DNA of 64,000 nucleotides from Ruminococcus sp. (GTDB taxonomy: Bacteria; Bacillota; Clostridia; Oscillospirales; Ruminococcaceae), in contig JAHZHC010000005.1 of assembly GCA_019420505.1 (NCBI GenBank), positions 44,777-108,776 on the forward strand, given 5' to 3'. The notes beneath the pieces are model-generated. The model saw only the letters and a list, made by a program, of their open reading frames with translations. It did not search any database and was not told where the DNA came from. Positions 1 to 8,445 of the stretch are shown here, piece by piece. Made by a program: the position numbers and the translations under genes. Position 1 is the first letter of the stretch. The number at the start of each line of letters is the position of its first letter.

Positions 1-1
1 T

Positions 2-688
2 GATTTCGGTTTATTTTATAAAATAAGTTTACCTTTTATAATTTTAGGAGCTGTTAAAATAACAACAGTTGCATTATGTCAAATTAGATTAAAAAAATTT
101 TGTATTCAAGTAATGATTCTTTTGGGAACGTCGTGCTCACTGTTTACATGCCTTTTAATCGACAATTTAAATGTCAATAAAGCCAACTCACTTCACTTCT
201 ACATACTAATCATGCTAACAATCGGAATAAAAGAAGCTTTCAGCATCTTCAAAAAATACATAATTATCAAAAAAGCTATTTTGTTTAGCTATGCAATGTC
301 ATTCATTTTTTTCTTTTCTTTTTATTTAAGTGATTATAATAATCAAATTTCTTATGACTTCAGATCAGGATTAGAAGACGCCGTGCAATTTGCTAAGCAA
401 TTGCCCTCTGATATCTGTTTGGATTCAAGCATCTATTATTCTCAGGTTCTATTTTACGACCAAACTCCGACTGACGTTTTTCTGAATACAGTAGAATACT
501 CAAATTACACATCTGCTTTTTTACATGTAGAAAAATTCAGTCATTATGAATTTGGTTTTGATCCAGAAAATTTAGACCCTGAAAAAGTATATATAATTAA
601 AAATGAAATGGAAGAAATATTTTTAAAAGAAAGTTTTAAAACAGAAACCTTTGAAAATTATTCTGTTGCATATAATAATTATAATTAA
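2..688 (+). CDS. C-terminal part of a polytopic membrane protein, possibly a GT39/ArnT-like glycosyltransferase
   Basis: The reading frame is open from the first bases of the window, so the gene begins upstream and only about 228 C-terminal residues are visible. An internal ATG at 113 is unlikely to be the true start because hydrophobic coding sequence continues before it. Several membrane-spanning stretches are followed by a soluble tail of roughly 110 residues (SGLEDAVQFAKQL, then YDQTPTDVFLN). That layout, with helices then a small extracytoplasmic domain, resembles the end of dolichyl-phosphate-mannose-type (GT39/PMT-like) glycosyltransferases of Firmicutes. The family assignment is an inference from architecture; the catalytic N-terminus is outside the window. 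No terminator was seen before spoVT. Confidence 0.6.
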   Translation, partial: DFGLFYKISLPFIILGAVKITTVALCQIRLKKFCIQVMILLGTSCSLFTCLLIDNLNVNKANSLHFYILIMLTIGIKEAFSIFKKYIIIKKAILFSYAMSFIFFFSFYLSDYNNQISYDFRSGLEDAVQFAKQLPSDICLDSSIYYSQVLFYDQTPTDVFLNTVEYSNYTSAFLHVEKFSHYEFGFDPENLDPEKVYIIKNEMEEIFLKESFKTETFENYSVAYNNYN

Positions 689-866
689 TATATTTTTTAT
701 TACGTTAATCAAGTTTTTATAACAGGTAATATCTTTTTTTCATATTTATATTTTTGTTGAATTATTAAGAATAAAATTTTTTTATCTGCAAATAATATGG
801 TTACAAAATCGACTTAATACTTGTAATTTCTCTGTGGAAAATTTGATTTGAAAGGAATGTTTATAT

Positions 867-1409
867 ATGAAAGCAACAGGTATTGTTAGACGTATTGACG
901 ACTTGGGAAGAGTTGTTATACCAAAGGAAATCAGAAGAACTATGCGTATTCGTGAGGGCGACCCTCTTGAAATTTATACAAGTAATGAGGGAGAGGTAAT
1001 ATTTAAAAAATATTCTCCTATAAATGAATTATCCGAGGGCGCAGCACAAGCTGCCGAGGTAATCTCAAAGCTTGGCGGAGCGCCTGCAATTGTGTTTGAC
1101 CGGGATCATGTAGTCGCAGTCGCAGGAGTTCAGAAAAAAGAATATTCCGAGCGAAGAATATCTCCGGCTTTGGAAGAGCTTCTTGAAAGCAGAAAATCTT
1201 TTGCATTTACTGATGAATCTGTCCACCCTCTTATGCCGGTGGAAGGTATTGATAAACCTGCTCTTGCCGTTTTCCCCATTATTTCATCAGGAGATGTAAC
1301 AGGCGCTGTAGCTTTTGTTTCTAATTCAGAAAATACAAAAGCAGATGAACAGCATAAAATGCTTGCACAGGCAGCAGCCATGTTCCTTGGCAAACAAATT
1401 GAAGAATAA
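867..1409 (+). CDS. spoVT: Stage V sporulation protein T, AbrB-type transcription regulator
   Basis: SpoVT is the forespore regulator that tunes sigma-G-dependent genes late in sporulation. The 180-residue protein matches the family length. Residues 1-50 form the AbrB/SpoVT swapped-hairpin DNA-binding domain (MKATGIVRRIDDLGRVVIPK, then EIRRTMRIREGDPLEIY). Residues 55-178 form the GAF-like domain typical of SpoVT, which separates it from short AbrB paralogs. The start ATG lies 10 bases after AAAGG. It stands alone between a membrane-protein gene and a strong terminator, so it is monocistronic. In Bacillus it is sigma-G controlled; I could not find a convincing sigma-G promoter in the 178-base upstream gap. 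Confidence 0.95.
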   Translation: MKATGIVRRIDDLGRVVIPKEIRRTMRIREGDPLEIYTSNEGEVIFKKYSPINELSEGAAQAAEVISKLGGAPAIVFDRDHVVAVAGVQKKEYSERRISPALEELLESRKSFAFTDESVHPLMPVEGIDKPALAVFPIISSGDVTGAVAFVSNSENTKADEQHKMLAQAAAMFLGKQIEE

Positions 1410-1415
1410 AATAAA

Positions 1416-1451
1416 CGGCTGTATCTCATAAAAAGATACAGCTGTTTTTTT
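1416..1451 (+). terminator. Rho-independent terminator of spoVT
   Basis: An 11-position stem (CGGCTGTATCT pairing with AGATACAGCTG, one G-U) and a seven-base loop, followed by a run of seven T, starts seven bases after the spoVT stop. Confidence 0.9.
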
Positions 1452-1775
1452 CTGTATTGATATAACTCTTAAAACTTATGCACATTTATACTCACGAGAA
1501 AACGAACGTGCAATATCAATTTTAAATAAAATAAAAGATAATTCTTGGTGAATTCTTGGCTATAAAAATAAAACCGCTTAAAATAGGCGTTTTTTTACTT
1601 ATTTGTGAGAAATACATAAAAATATATTGGCGATTTTAGATTCGGTATTCAAACCCACAAGCTCCGCAAAAAATTGGTAGCGACGGCGAACCGTCAAGAG
1701 GGCATTTATAACCGAACAGGTGAGCCAAGCGTGATTTTTTGCGGAAAGGAGGAACAGTGGAGCGGGTGACTGATT
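1452..1775. other. Gene-free interval with a fold-back element
   Basis: No credible protein gene is seen here. The interval holds a tandem AATTCTTGG repeat near 1540-1557 and a weak CGCTTA/TAGGCG hairpin near 1573-1596 with T/A runs on both sides, which could end transcripts from either strand. The clearest content is the fold-back element at 1664-1744, listed separately. The minus-strand open frame across the region runs through the tRNA and is an artefact. Confidence 0.6.
1664..1744. other. Long-range stem element, candidate structured RNA or dispersed repeat
   Basis: CCGCAAAAAAT at 1664-1674 is perfectly complementary to ATTTTTTGCGG at 1734-1744, closing a 59-base interior. Inside sits a hairpin GACGG-CGAA-CCGTC (1682-1695), and TTGG/CCAA (1674-1677 and 1725-1728) could extend the closing stem. 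Local GC is higher than in flanking DNA. It lies just past the terminator of tRNA-Ser on the minus strand. From memory, translated versions of similar sequence recur as spurious proteins beside tRNA genes in Clostridia, which would fit a dispersed repeat; this was not checked. Strand and function are unknown. Confidence 0.45.
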
Positions 1776-1816
1776 TTTATAAAAATAAAAATCGGAACGA
1801 GCGTAACTCGTTCCGA
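1776..1816 (-). terminator. Terminator after tRNA-Ser
   Basis: On the minus strand CGGAACGAG-TTACG-CTCGTTCCG forms a nine-base-pair hairpin followed by ATTTTTATTTTT, placed three bases after the tRNA 3' end. Confidence 0.85.
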
Positions 1817-1818
1817 TG

Positions 1819-1911
1819 TGGCGGAGAAGGAGGGATTCGAACCCTCGATGAGCTATCAACCCATACACGAGTTCCAGTCGTGCGCCATAAACCGGGCTAG
1901 GCGACTTCTCC
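1819..1911 (-). tRNA. tRNA-Ser(GGA)
   Basis: The 93-nt minus-strand sequence folds as a class II tRNA. The acceptor stem is GGAGAAG/CTTCTCC with discriminator G and an encoded CCA at 1819-1821. The anticodon arm is CACGA-CTGGAAC-TCGTG with anticodon GGA. A long variable arm and the GGTTCGAATCC T-loop are present. It reads UCC/UCU serine codons. Short open frames crossing it on both strands are artefacts. Confidence 0.96.
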
Positions 1912-2010
1912 ATTTGCCGTTTAATATTATATCATATTTCTTTTTTATTGTCAATAATTTAATAAAATTTTTATGTAATGATTTTTTTAACGCAATATAA
2001 TCATTAATTA

Positions 2011-2048
2011 AGAAAAACAGCATTGAAATATTCATTCAATGCTGTAAT
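2011..2048 (-). terminator. Terminator of the rnj-to-spoVS cluster
   Basis: On the minus strand, CAGCATTGAA pairs with TTCAATGCTG (2018-2027 with 2035-2044) and is followed by TTTTTCTT, directly after the spoVS stop. Confidence 0.85.
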
Positions 2049-2052
2049 TTTT

Positions 2053-2313
2053 TTATCTTTCTTCACAAATTAATTTAATTGCAGTTCTTTCCTCATTGTC
2101 AATCAAAACATTAGCAAACGCAGGAATGCAAATCATGTCAATTCCTAACGGGGCTAAATAACCTCTTGCTATGGCAATTGCCTTTATTGCCTGATTAGCA
2201 GCACCGGCGCCTACTGCTTGTACTTCTACAGCGCCGCTGTCTCTGATTACACCGGAAATTGCACCTGCAACTGAATTCGGTACAGATTTTGATGATACTT
2301 TTAATATTTCCAT
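2053..2313 (-). CDS. spoVS: Stage V sporulation protein S
   Basis: SpoVS is a small Alba-like protein needed to pass stage V of sporulation. The 86-residue product has exactly the usual family length and carries its diagnostic runs (MEILKVSSKSVPNSVAGAI, AVGAGAANQAIKAIAIARGY, then the DMICIPAF segment). The ATG at 2313 is chosen over an upstream ATG because AAGGAG lies 9 bases before it and because of the family length. It follows ymdB, the same pairing as in Bacillus subtilis. A sigma-A-like promoter lies in the gap, so it can be expressed separately from the upstream cluster. Confidence 0.96.
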   Translation of the reverse strand: MEILKVSSKSVPNSVAGAISGVIRDSGAVEVQAVGAGAANQAIKAIAIARGYLAPLGIDMICIPAFANVLIDNEERTAIKLICEER

Positions 2314-2356
2314 AGTCTTTCGCTCCTTGTAGTTTAATCGGTTAATTTCCTTAATC

Positions 2357-2385
2357 ATTATACACTATAATTAATATTTTTTCAA
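2357..2385 (-). promoter_or_regulatory. Sigma-A-like promoter for spoVS
   Basis: Minus strand TTGAAA (2380-2385), a 17-base spacer, then TATAAT (2357-2362). It lies between ymdB and spoVS, about 45 bases before the spoVS start. Confidence 0.65.
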
Positions 2386-2407
2386 GTATATTAAAATTTT
2401 TTGGTTA

Positions 2408-3175
2408 TTATCTCTTAATGAGTCGGGTTATTTTCGTCGCTTTGCCTAATTTTTCATCAAAGCTTATAATAATTCCATTTATGAAACAAGGATTTTCACT
2501 TTCAATAAAATGAACAGGGGAGTGGTATTTCATTTTGTTTATAGCCCGCTCCGTGTCAACACCTAATACAGAGAGCTCCGGACCGGTCATTCCGGCATCA
2601 GTAATATATGCAGTGTGTTTGTCAATTATTTGTTCATCAGCAGTCTGAACATGAGTGTGTGTTCCAATGACAGCAGTAACCTTTCCGGCAAGATATTGCC
2701 CCATAGCCTTTTTTTCAGATGTTGCCTCAGCATGAAAATCCACAAAAATATTCGGTGTGTTTATATTTTTAAGTATTTCATCCATAGCAAAAAAAGGATT
2801 GTCAAGTGAGTCCATATAAACAGTTCCCATAAGATTTACTACCGCAATTTGCGTGCTGCCTAAATCAACAGTAATAATACCGTGTCCATTGACTCCTGCA
2901 GGAAAATTGTATGGCCTGAGAAGATTCTCCTTAAAGTCAAACATCTCTATCGATTCCCTACGCTGAAAACAGTGATTTCCCGTCGTTATAACATCAGCTC
3001 CCATCTGCATAAGCCGGTCAAATGATTTTGCCGATATTCCATTTCCTTTTGCAGAGTTTTCGCCGTTTATTATTGTGAAATCAATATCCCATTCCTTTTT
3101 TATGCTGTAAATGTGCTTTTCTAAAAAGCTACAGCCGCTTTCTCCAACTACATCTCCAATAAATAATAAATTCAT
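2408..3175 (-). CDS. ymdB: YmdB-type metallophosphoesterase (2',3'-cyclic nucleotide phosphodiesterase family)
   Basis: This is a TIGR00282/YmdB-family calcineurin-like phosphoesterase of 255 residues. In B. subtilis YmdB hydrolyses 2',3'-cyclic nucleotides and governs the switch between motility and biofilm gene expression. Metal ligands are visible at their expected places: D8 in FIGDVVG, E39 and N40 in INGEN, N67 and H68 in TGNHC, H148 in VDFHAE, and H173 and H175 in GTHTH. It sits between ftsH and spoVS. A terminator separates it from ftsH, so it may depend on read-through; no separate promoter was obvious in the 57-base gap. Confidence 0.95.
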   Translation of the reverse strand: MNLLFIGDVVGESGCSFLEKHIYSIKKEWDIDFTIINGENSAKGNGISAKSFDRLMQMGADVITTGNHCFQRRESIEMFDFKENLLRPYNFPAGVNGHGIITVDLGSTQIAVVNLMGTVYMDSLDNPFFAMDEILKNINTPNIFVDFHAEATSEKKAMGQYLAGKVTAVIGTHTHVQTADEQIIDKHTAYITDAGMTGPELSVLGVDTERAINKMKYHSPVHFIESENPCFINGIIISFDEKLGKATKITRLIKR

Positions 3176-3202
3176 ATTAAACTCTTTTCTAAATTTGTGT
3201 AT

Positions 3203-3226
3203 TAAAAAGCCGGCTGGCTGCCGGCT
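3203..3226 (-). terminator. Terminator after ftsH
   Basis: On the minus strand AGCCGGC-AGCCA-GCCGGCT is followed by TTTTTAAT. It is a GC-rich seven-base-pair stem beginning seven bases after the ftsH stop. Confidence 0.85.
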
Positions 3227-3232
3227 CTTATT

Positions 3233-5167
3233 TTATTCTTCGCTTTTATTGTTATCAGTTTCATCATTAAGCGTTTGTTCTGAATCCACCGTCTTATCTG
3301 AAATAAACTCGGTTTCATTAAGTTCACCCTTCATAAGCCGCTCAAAATTAATACCATCAATCTTTTCATGTATCATCAGGTACTTGGCGATCAGATGCAG
3401 CTTATCAATGTGTTCTCTTAAAATGCTTTCTGCCTTTTCAAAAGCGTCCTCAACAATACTTCTGATTTCGTTATCTATTTCAGCAGCAACATTTTCAGAA
3501 TAGCTCGGAGTGTTTGTGTAATCCCTGCCAAGGAACACCTCGTGTTCGTCTCTGCCGTAAACAACAGGTCCTAAGTTGTCACTGAAACCATAGCGTGTAA
3601 CCATATTTCTTGCAGTAGCAGTCGCTCTTTCCAGGTCATTTGAAGCGCCGGTTGAAATATCATCAAGAATAATCTTTTCAGCTACACGTCCTCCAAGAAG
3701 TACAATGATATTTTCCGCCATTTCTTTTTTACTTACATAAGACTTATCTTTTTCCGGAAGGCTCATAGTAAATCCGCCGGCTTGACCTCTTGGTATAATA
3801 GAAACCTGATGAACTTTATCCTGAGAATCACAATAATATGTGCAGACAGCGTGACCGCCTTCGTGGTAAGCTGTAAGCTTCTTCTCAGCTTCTGTAACAA
3901 CTCTTGATTTCTTTTCAGGACCTGCAACAACTTTAATAGATGATTCTTCAAGATCCTGTTTTGTTATAGCTTTTCTGTTATTTCTTGCGGCAAGAAGCGA
4001 AGCCTCGTTTACAAGATTCTCAAGATCAGCACCCGTGAAGCCGACTGTTGATTTTGCAATCGTTTCTAAGTTTACATCAGGAGCAAGAGGCTTATTTCTT
4101 GTGTGAACCTTAAGAATTTCCTCTCTGCCTTTAACGTCAGGATAGCCGACAAGAATCTGTCTGTCAAATCGTCCAGGACGCAGCAGCGCAGGGTCGAGAA
4201 TATCACGTCTGTTTGTTGCGGCCATTACTATAACTGAATCATTTTCAGAGAAGCCGTCCATTTCAACAAGAAGTTGGTTCAGAGTCTGTTCACGTTCATC
4301 GTGTCCGCCGCCAAGACCTGCACCTCTCTGTCTTCCGACAGCGTCAATTTCATCAATAAAAATGATTGACGGTGAATTTTTCTTTGCCTGTTCAAATAAA
4401 TCTCTCACACGGGAAGCGCCTACACCTACAAACATTTCTACAAAGTCAGAACCTGAAATTGAGAAGAACGGTACATTTGCTTCACCGGCAACAGCACGGG
4501 CAAGTAAGGTTTTACCTGTACCCGGAGGTCCCATGAGAAGAACTCCTTTAGGTATTCTTGCACCGATTTCATTATATTTCTTTGAGTTCCTAAGAAAATC
4601 CACAATTTCCTTAAGCTCTTCTTTTTCTTCGTCAGCACCTGCAACATCTGCAAATGTCGCCTTTTTACTGCTCGGAGCTTGTTTTGCATTAGTCTTGCCA
4701 AATGAGGACATTTTTCCTCCGCCGGCGTTTTTCATCATAAATACAAAGAAGAAAATCATAACGCCCAGCATCAGCAGAGTAGGTATCATATTAAGCCAGA
4801 AGCTGTTATCTGAAATCGGAATCAAATTGTATTTAAGAGGATCATCAGGATTTGCTTCATTGTATTTTTTACGATAGTTTTCTGCATCCTCTCCGCCCAG
4901 AATCTCCTGAGCAAATATTGAAACATTAGGAACAGTATAACTCTTTACTTCGTTGTTATCCTTCAGCTTATATTTCATTTTGCCTGATCCGAGATCAAGT
5001 TCAAATTCAGAAACCTCAAGCTTATCAAAATACCCCATTATTTCAGAATATTTGGTGGATGTGTTATTGCTGCTCATGGAAGTTAGAAAATATACCAATC
5101 CGCCGATAATAACTAAAGAAACCAGCAAATAAACCAATAATGATTTTCCGTTATTATTTTTATTCAA
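3233..5167 (-). CDS. ftsH: ATP-dependent zinc metalloprotease FtsH
   Basis: FtsH is a membrane-anchored hexameric AAA+ protease that degrades damaged membrane proteins and regulators. Of 644 residues, segments near 10-30 and 125-146 span the membrane with an extracytoplasmic domain between. The AAA module has Walker A GPPGTGKT (213-220), Walker B IIFIDEID (268-275) and the second region of homology with RPGRFDR (330-336). The zinc motif is HEGGH (435-439), a permitted variant of HEAGH. The C-terminal tail is acidic. The start is TTG with AAAGG upstream. The gene follows tilS and hpt in the order seen across Firmicutes, and a terminator closes it. Confidence 0.97.
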   Translation of the reverse strand: MNKNNNGKSLLVYLLVSLVIIGGLVYFLTSMSSNNTSTKYSEIMGYFDKLEVSEFELDLGSGKMKYKLKDNNEVKSYTVPNVSIFAQEILGGEDAENYRKKYNEANPDDPLKYNLIPISDNSFWLNMIPTLLMLGVMIFFFVFMMKNAGGGKMSSFGKTNAKQAPSSKKATFADVAGADEEKEELKEIVDFLRNSKKYNEIGARIPKGVLLMGPPGTGKTLLARAVAGEANVPFFSISGSDFVEMFVGVGASRVRDLFEQAKKNSPSIIFIDEIDAVGRQRGAGLGGGHDEREQTLNQLLVEMDGFSENDSVIVMAATNRRDILDPALLRPGRFDRQILVGYPDVKGREEILKVHTRNKPLAPDVNLETIAKSTVGFTGADLENLVNEASLLAARNNRKAITKQDLEESSIKVVAGPEKKSRVVTEAEKKLTAYHEGGHAVCTYYCDSQDKVHQVSIIPRGQAGGFTMSLPEKDKSYVSKKEMAENIIVLLGGRVAEKIILDDISTGASNDLERATATARNMVTRYGFSDNLGPVVYGRDEHEVFLGRDYTNTPSYSENVAAEIDNEIRSIVEDAFEKAESILREHIDKLHLIAKYLMIHEKIDGINFERLMKGELNETEFISDKTVDSEQTLNDETDNNKSEE

Positions 5168-5200
5168 TATATCACGACCTTTTTAAAAATTTATATTAAA

Positions 5201-5725
5201 TCAGTTTCCGTCAGGTGTCAAAACACCTAAATAGGGAAGCTGACGATATTTTTCATTGTAATCAAGTCCATATCCCACCACAAATCTGTCTTCAATTTCA
5301 AAACAGCAATAATCAGGTGAAATATCAGCCGTTCTTCTGGAAGGTTTGTCAAGGAACACAGCTATTTTAACATCTTTACAGCCAGCCTTTAAAAAGTAAT
5401 CCATAAGCTGCGAAAGAGTGTTTCCGGTATCAATAATATCTTCAACAATAAGAATGCTTTTTCCTTTGACGTCAAGAGCATAATCATCGTGAATTTCGGG
5501 TTTTCCGTTGCTTTGAGTATCTATATAGCTTTTGGCACGGATAAAATTGACGTTTAGTTCAGCGTCAATTGACCGTATAAGATCCGCAGTAAAAATAAAC
5601 GAACCTTTTAACACGGAAACCATCGTAATTTTTTCTCCGTTATAATCCGATGATATTTTTTTTGCTATTTCATAAACACGTTTTTTTATGTCCTTCTCAG
5701 AAATAAGCGGCGATATTTTGTCCAT
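5201..5725 (-). CDS. hpt: Hypoxanthine phosphoribosyltransferase
   Basis: Converts hypoxanthine or guanine plus PRPP to IMP or GMP in purine salvage. The PRPP-binding motif ILIVEDIIDTGNTL lies at about residues 92-105 of the 174-residue protein. The flexible-loop SYIDTQ and the KPSRR region after it also match the family. The ATG at 5725 is preferred over an in-frame TTG at 5740, because that TTG overlaps the ribosome site GAGG that serves the ATG. The gene lies 42 bases after tilS and 33 before ftsH. This neighbourhood is ancient in Firmicutes, where Hpt and TilS are reported to act together on ftsH expression in Bacillus. Confidence 0.96.
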   Translation of the reverse strand: MDKISPLISEKDIKKRVYEIAKKISSDYNGEKITMVSVLKGSFIFTADLIRSIDAELNVNFIRAKSYIDTQSNGKPEIHDDYALDVKGKSILIVEDIIDTGNTLSQLMDYFLKAGCKDVKIAVFLDKPSRRTADISPDYCCFEIEDRFVVGYGLDYNEKYRQLPYLGVLTPDGN

Positions 5726-5767
5726 AAAACTAAACCTCAATTATTATAAAATATATTTGTGACAGTT

Positions 5768-7075
5768 TTATGATATATTGCAAATCATTATTTTTTTTGT
5801 GTTGGAATCTGCCTTAACACGCTCAGCGCAGCCAAAGCCTTCCACCCAAATAATGCCTTCATCATCACAAATCAAAACAGTTTTGTCTCTCATATCAACA
5901 GGAACAGAGGCATTAAAAAGCTTTTTGACGGATGAAGTAAAATCCCTGCCGCAAAGCTTTATTTTATCCCCATTTCGCCTGTTTCTAATATAAACCTTAC
6001 CTTTTATTTTATCACAATCAATAGGACCGTTTGCTAACATTTTATGAACATTTTCAGCAGAAGCGGCAATTGTATCAAAACTGACATGTCTCCCGAAAAA
6101 GCTGTATTTTTCGTTTGTATCAATGAAAATTAAAACGGGACTGATATCATCATTTCTAATTGTTCCAATACTTAAAATATTATTTTCACATATTGCAAAT
6201 ATATCCGATTCAAGGTTAATTTTTCCGCCTTTTAAAAGAATAGAAGCAATATTATTTATCTTATCAAAGCTGTATCTCAGATTATTTTCATTAAAAATTT
6301 TAGCCAAAGCACGGTTTCTTATGGCAGGATGGGCACTATTCAAAACTTCAGCGTCATAACCATCCGAAACTCTGGAATTGTTGATTAGCAAATCAGTTTG
6401 TGCCTCAAGATAATCTTCATCGGATCTGATATTATCAAGCGTTTTTTCAAAAGTTGAAAAAAGGGAAGCATTAATCTCTTTAAGTGTCGGAATAGCTTTT
6501 AAACGTATTTTGTTTCTTGAAAATTCTGTTTCGAGATTGGTAGAATCAGTTACAAAGCTTTGATCATTATTTTTTAGAAATTCAAGTATATCTTCACGAG
6601 TGCAGTCAATTAACGGCCTTATAATGTTATCACGTACAGGAGGAATAGAACAAAGACCCTTAAGTCCGGTTCCTCTCACAAGATTAAAAAGCAGAGTTTC
6701 AAAACAGTCTGAAAGGGTGTGTGCCGTAGCAATTTTTTCGGTTTCAGCTTTTGAAAAGATATTATATCTTAATTTTCGTGCACCGTCTTCTAATGAAGCT
6801 GAATTCATTCTGCAATATTCTTTAACATTAATTCTGTGTACATCAATAGGAATATCCAGATCTCTGCAAAGTTTAATACAGAAGTTTTCATCACGCAGAC
6901 TCTCATCACCTCTGAGCTGATGATTAATATGACAAGCTGAAATATCATATCCTAATTCTCTTAAACACAAAAGGAGTGAAACGCTGTCCGCTCCGCCAGA
7001 AAGGCCCACCAGAATGCGCTCACTCTTTTTTACCATATTATATTTTTCAATTGTTTTTGCGACTTTGTTAAGCAT
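5768..7075 (-). CDS. tilS: tRNA(Ile)-lysidine synthase
   Basis: TilS attaches lysine to C34 of the AUA-reading tRNA-Ile, switching its charging from Met to Ile; it is essential. The N-terminal ATP pyrophosphatase PP-loop SGGADS is at residues 26-31, followed by the family segments HINHQLRGDES and TAHTLSDCFET. The C-terminal substrate-binding domain includes RNRRNGDKI near residue 365. At 435 residues it is of normal length. Only two bases separate it from the dnaB stop, and its AGAGAG ribosome site lies inside the end of dnaB, so the two are probably translationally coupled. Confidence 0.95.
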   Translation of the reverse strand: MLNKVAKTIEKYNMVKKSERILVGLSGGADSVSLLLCLRELGYDISACHINHQLRGDESLRDENFCIKLCRDLDIPIDVHRINVKEYCRMNSASLEDGARKLRYNIFSKAETEKIATAHTLSDCFETLLFNLVRGTGLKGLCSIPPVRDNIIRPLIDCTREDILEFLKNNDQSFVTDSTNLETEFSRNKIRLKAIPTLKEINASLFSTFEKTLDNIRSDEDYLEAQTDLLINNSRVSDGYDAEVLNSAHPAIRNRALAKIFNENNLRYSFDKINNIASILLKGGKINLESDIFAICENNILSIGTIRNDDISPVLIFIDTNEKYSFFGRHVSFDTIAASAENVHKMLANGPIDCDKIKGKVYIRNRRNGDKIKLCGRDFTSSVKKLFNASVPVDMRDKTVLICDDEGIIWVEGFGCAERVKADSNTKKIMICNIS

Positions 7076-7077
7076 AT

Positions 7078-8442
7078 TTACTCTCTTCTGATATCTATAC
7101 CTCTGAATAATGTGTATTCACCTATAAATGCAAGGTTTACAGTTCCTGTGCTTCCATGGCGGTTCTTAGCTACAATACATTCCGCAACCGTTTGATCTGA
7201 AGTGTCCTTTTCATAATAAGCATCCCGATATAAAAATAAAATAATATCAGCATCCTGTTCAATAGAACCTGATTCTCGTAAATCAGAAAGCATAGGACGT
7301 TTGTCTTCACGTTTTTCGGAACTACGGGAAAGCTGAGAAAGAGCTATAACAGGTACATTAAGTTCCTTTGCCATCAGCTTAAGTTGACGTGTAATTTCAG
7401 AAACTTCAGTTACACGGCTTGTGTGTTTGTTAGGAGAGGACATAAGCTGAAGATAGTCAATAACAACAAGCCCCAGATTCCGCATACGTCTTAGCTTAGC
7501 TTTCATCTGAGGTACGTTTATTCCGGCACCGTCGTCAAGATAAATCGGAAGCTTAGCCAGTGTTTCAGTTCCGCCTGCAAGCTTGATCCAATCCTCACTG
7601 TCAATTTTACCTGAGCGAAGATTAGTATTGTTTACAAGCGATTCCGAAGCCAGCATACGGGTAACAAGCTGTTCCTTACCCATTTCAAGTGAGAATATTA
7701 CAACATCTTTCATTGTCTGCTTGCAGCAATTTACGGCAATGTTAAGTGCAAGTGCAGACTTACCCATTGCGGGACGTGCAGCAAGTATAATAAGGTCGGA
7801 ATTGTTCAGTCCCGAGGTTATTGCGTCAAGTTGTGAAAAACCGGTTTTAGCACCTAAGTGCAGTGCTGCGTCAGGACCGCTGATTTCCTGTAAATGCGAA
7901 TAAGCGTCAATAATAACGCTGTCAATTCGTGACAGTCCCTGAACTTCATTGCCTTGACGAATATCATAAATTTTCTGCTCTGCGCTGTCAAGCATAGTTT
8001 GTGAATCAACAGAGCCTTCATTTGCGGTTTCAATAATATCGTTTGCTACATCAATAAGAGTGCGAATCTGGTATTTTTCTTTTATAATATTGCAGTAGCT
8101 TTCAATATTGGCGGTGGATGGAACACTTTCCATAAGTCCGCTTAAATAGGTTTTTGCCATGGCGGATGTTTCAAATATCCCCATTGTGACTGATTCGTCA
8201 ATTACTGTGATAATATCCTCAGTTTGAGCGGTTGTGAACATTCTCATCATAATTGAAAAAAGCTGTTGATGCTGCGGACGATAAAAGCATTCGGGTCTGA
8301 GTATTTCAATTACCTTAGCTAATACTGACGGATCAAGAAGAATTCCGCCTATAACAGCCTGTTCAGCTTCAAGAGAATAGGGAAGCTCACGTCCAAGTAT
8401 ATCGCTTGCTTTGATGCCTGTTCTGCTTTCATTAAGTGCCAT
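7078..8442 (-). CDS. dnaB: Replicative DNA helicase
   Basis: Hexameric RecA-fold helicase that unwinds DNA at the replication fork (DnaB, called DnaC in Bacillus). The 454-residue protein has the N-terminal DnaB domain with PYSLEAEQAVIGGIL at 21-35. Walker A ARPAMGKSA lies at about 222-230, Walker B LVVIDYLQLM near 326-335, and the RecA-type ALSQLSRSSEKR segment follows. It sits three bases after rplI, the conserved rplI-dnaB arrangement of Firmicutes. The ribosome site is weak, again suggesting coupling to rplI translation. Confidence 0.96.
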   Translation of the reverse strand: MALNESRTGIKASDILGRELPYSLEAEQAVIGGILLDPSVLAKVIEILRPECFYRPQHQQLFSIMMRMFTTAQTEDIITVIDESVTMGIFETSAMAKTYLSGLMESVPSTANIESYCNIIKEKYQIRTLIDVANDIIETANEGSVDSQTMLDSAEQKIYDIRQGNEVQGLSRIDSVIIDAYSHLQEISGPDAALHLGAKTGFSQLDAITSGLNNSDLIILAARPAMGKSALALNIAVNCCKQTMKDVVIFSLEMGKEQLVTRMLASESLVNNTNLRSGKIDSEDWIKLAGGTETLAKLPIYLDDGAGINVPQMKAKLRRMRNLGLVVIDYLQLMSSPNKHTSRVTEVSEITRQLKLMAKELNVPVIALSQLSRSSEKREDKRPMLSDLRESGSIEQDADIILFLYRDAYYEKDTSDQTVAECIVAKNRHGSTGTVNLAFIGEYTLFRGIDIRRE

Positions 8443-8445
8443 GAC

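Noticed and set aside
689..866. Sigma-G promoter for spoVT
   Set aside because: No adequately spaced TGAATA/CATACTA-like pair could be found by eye; the gap is A/T-rich and gives only weak matches.
1599..1913. Open frames crossing tRNA-Ser on both strands (minus 1599-1913, plus 1818-2000)
   Set aside because: They are translations of the tRNA and its flanks, have no ribosome site, and yield the stereotyped tRNA-derived spurious proteins.
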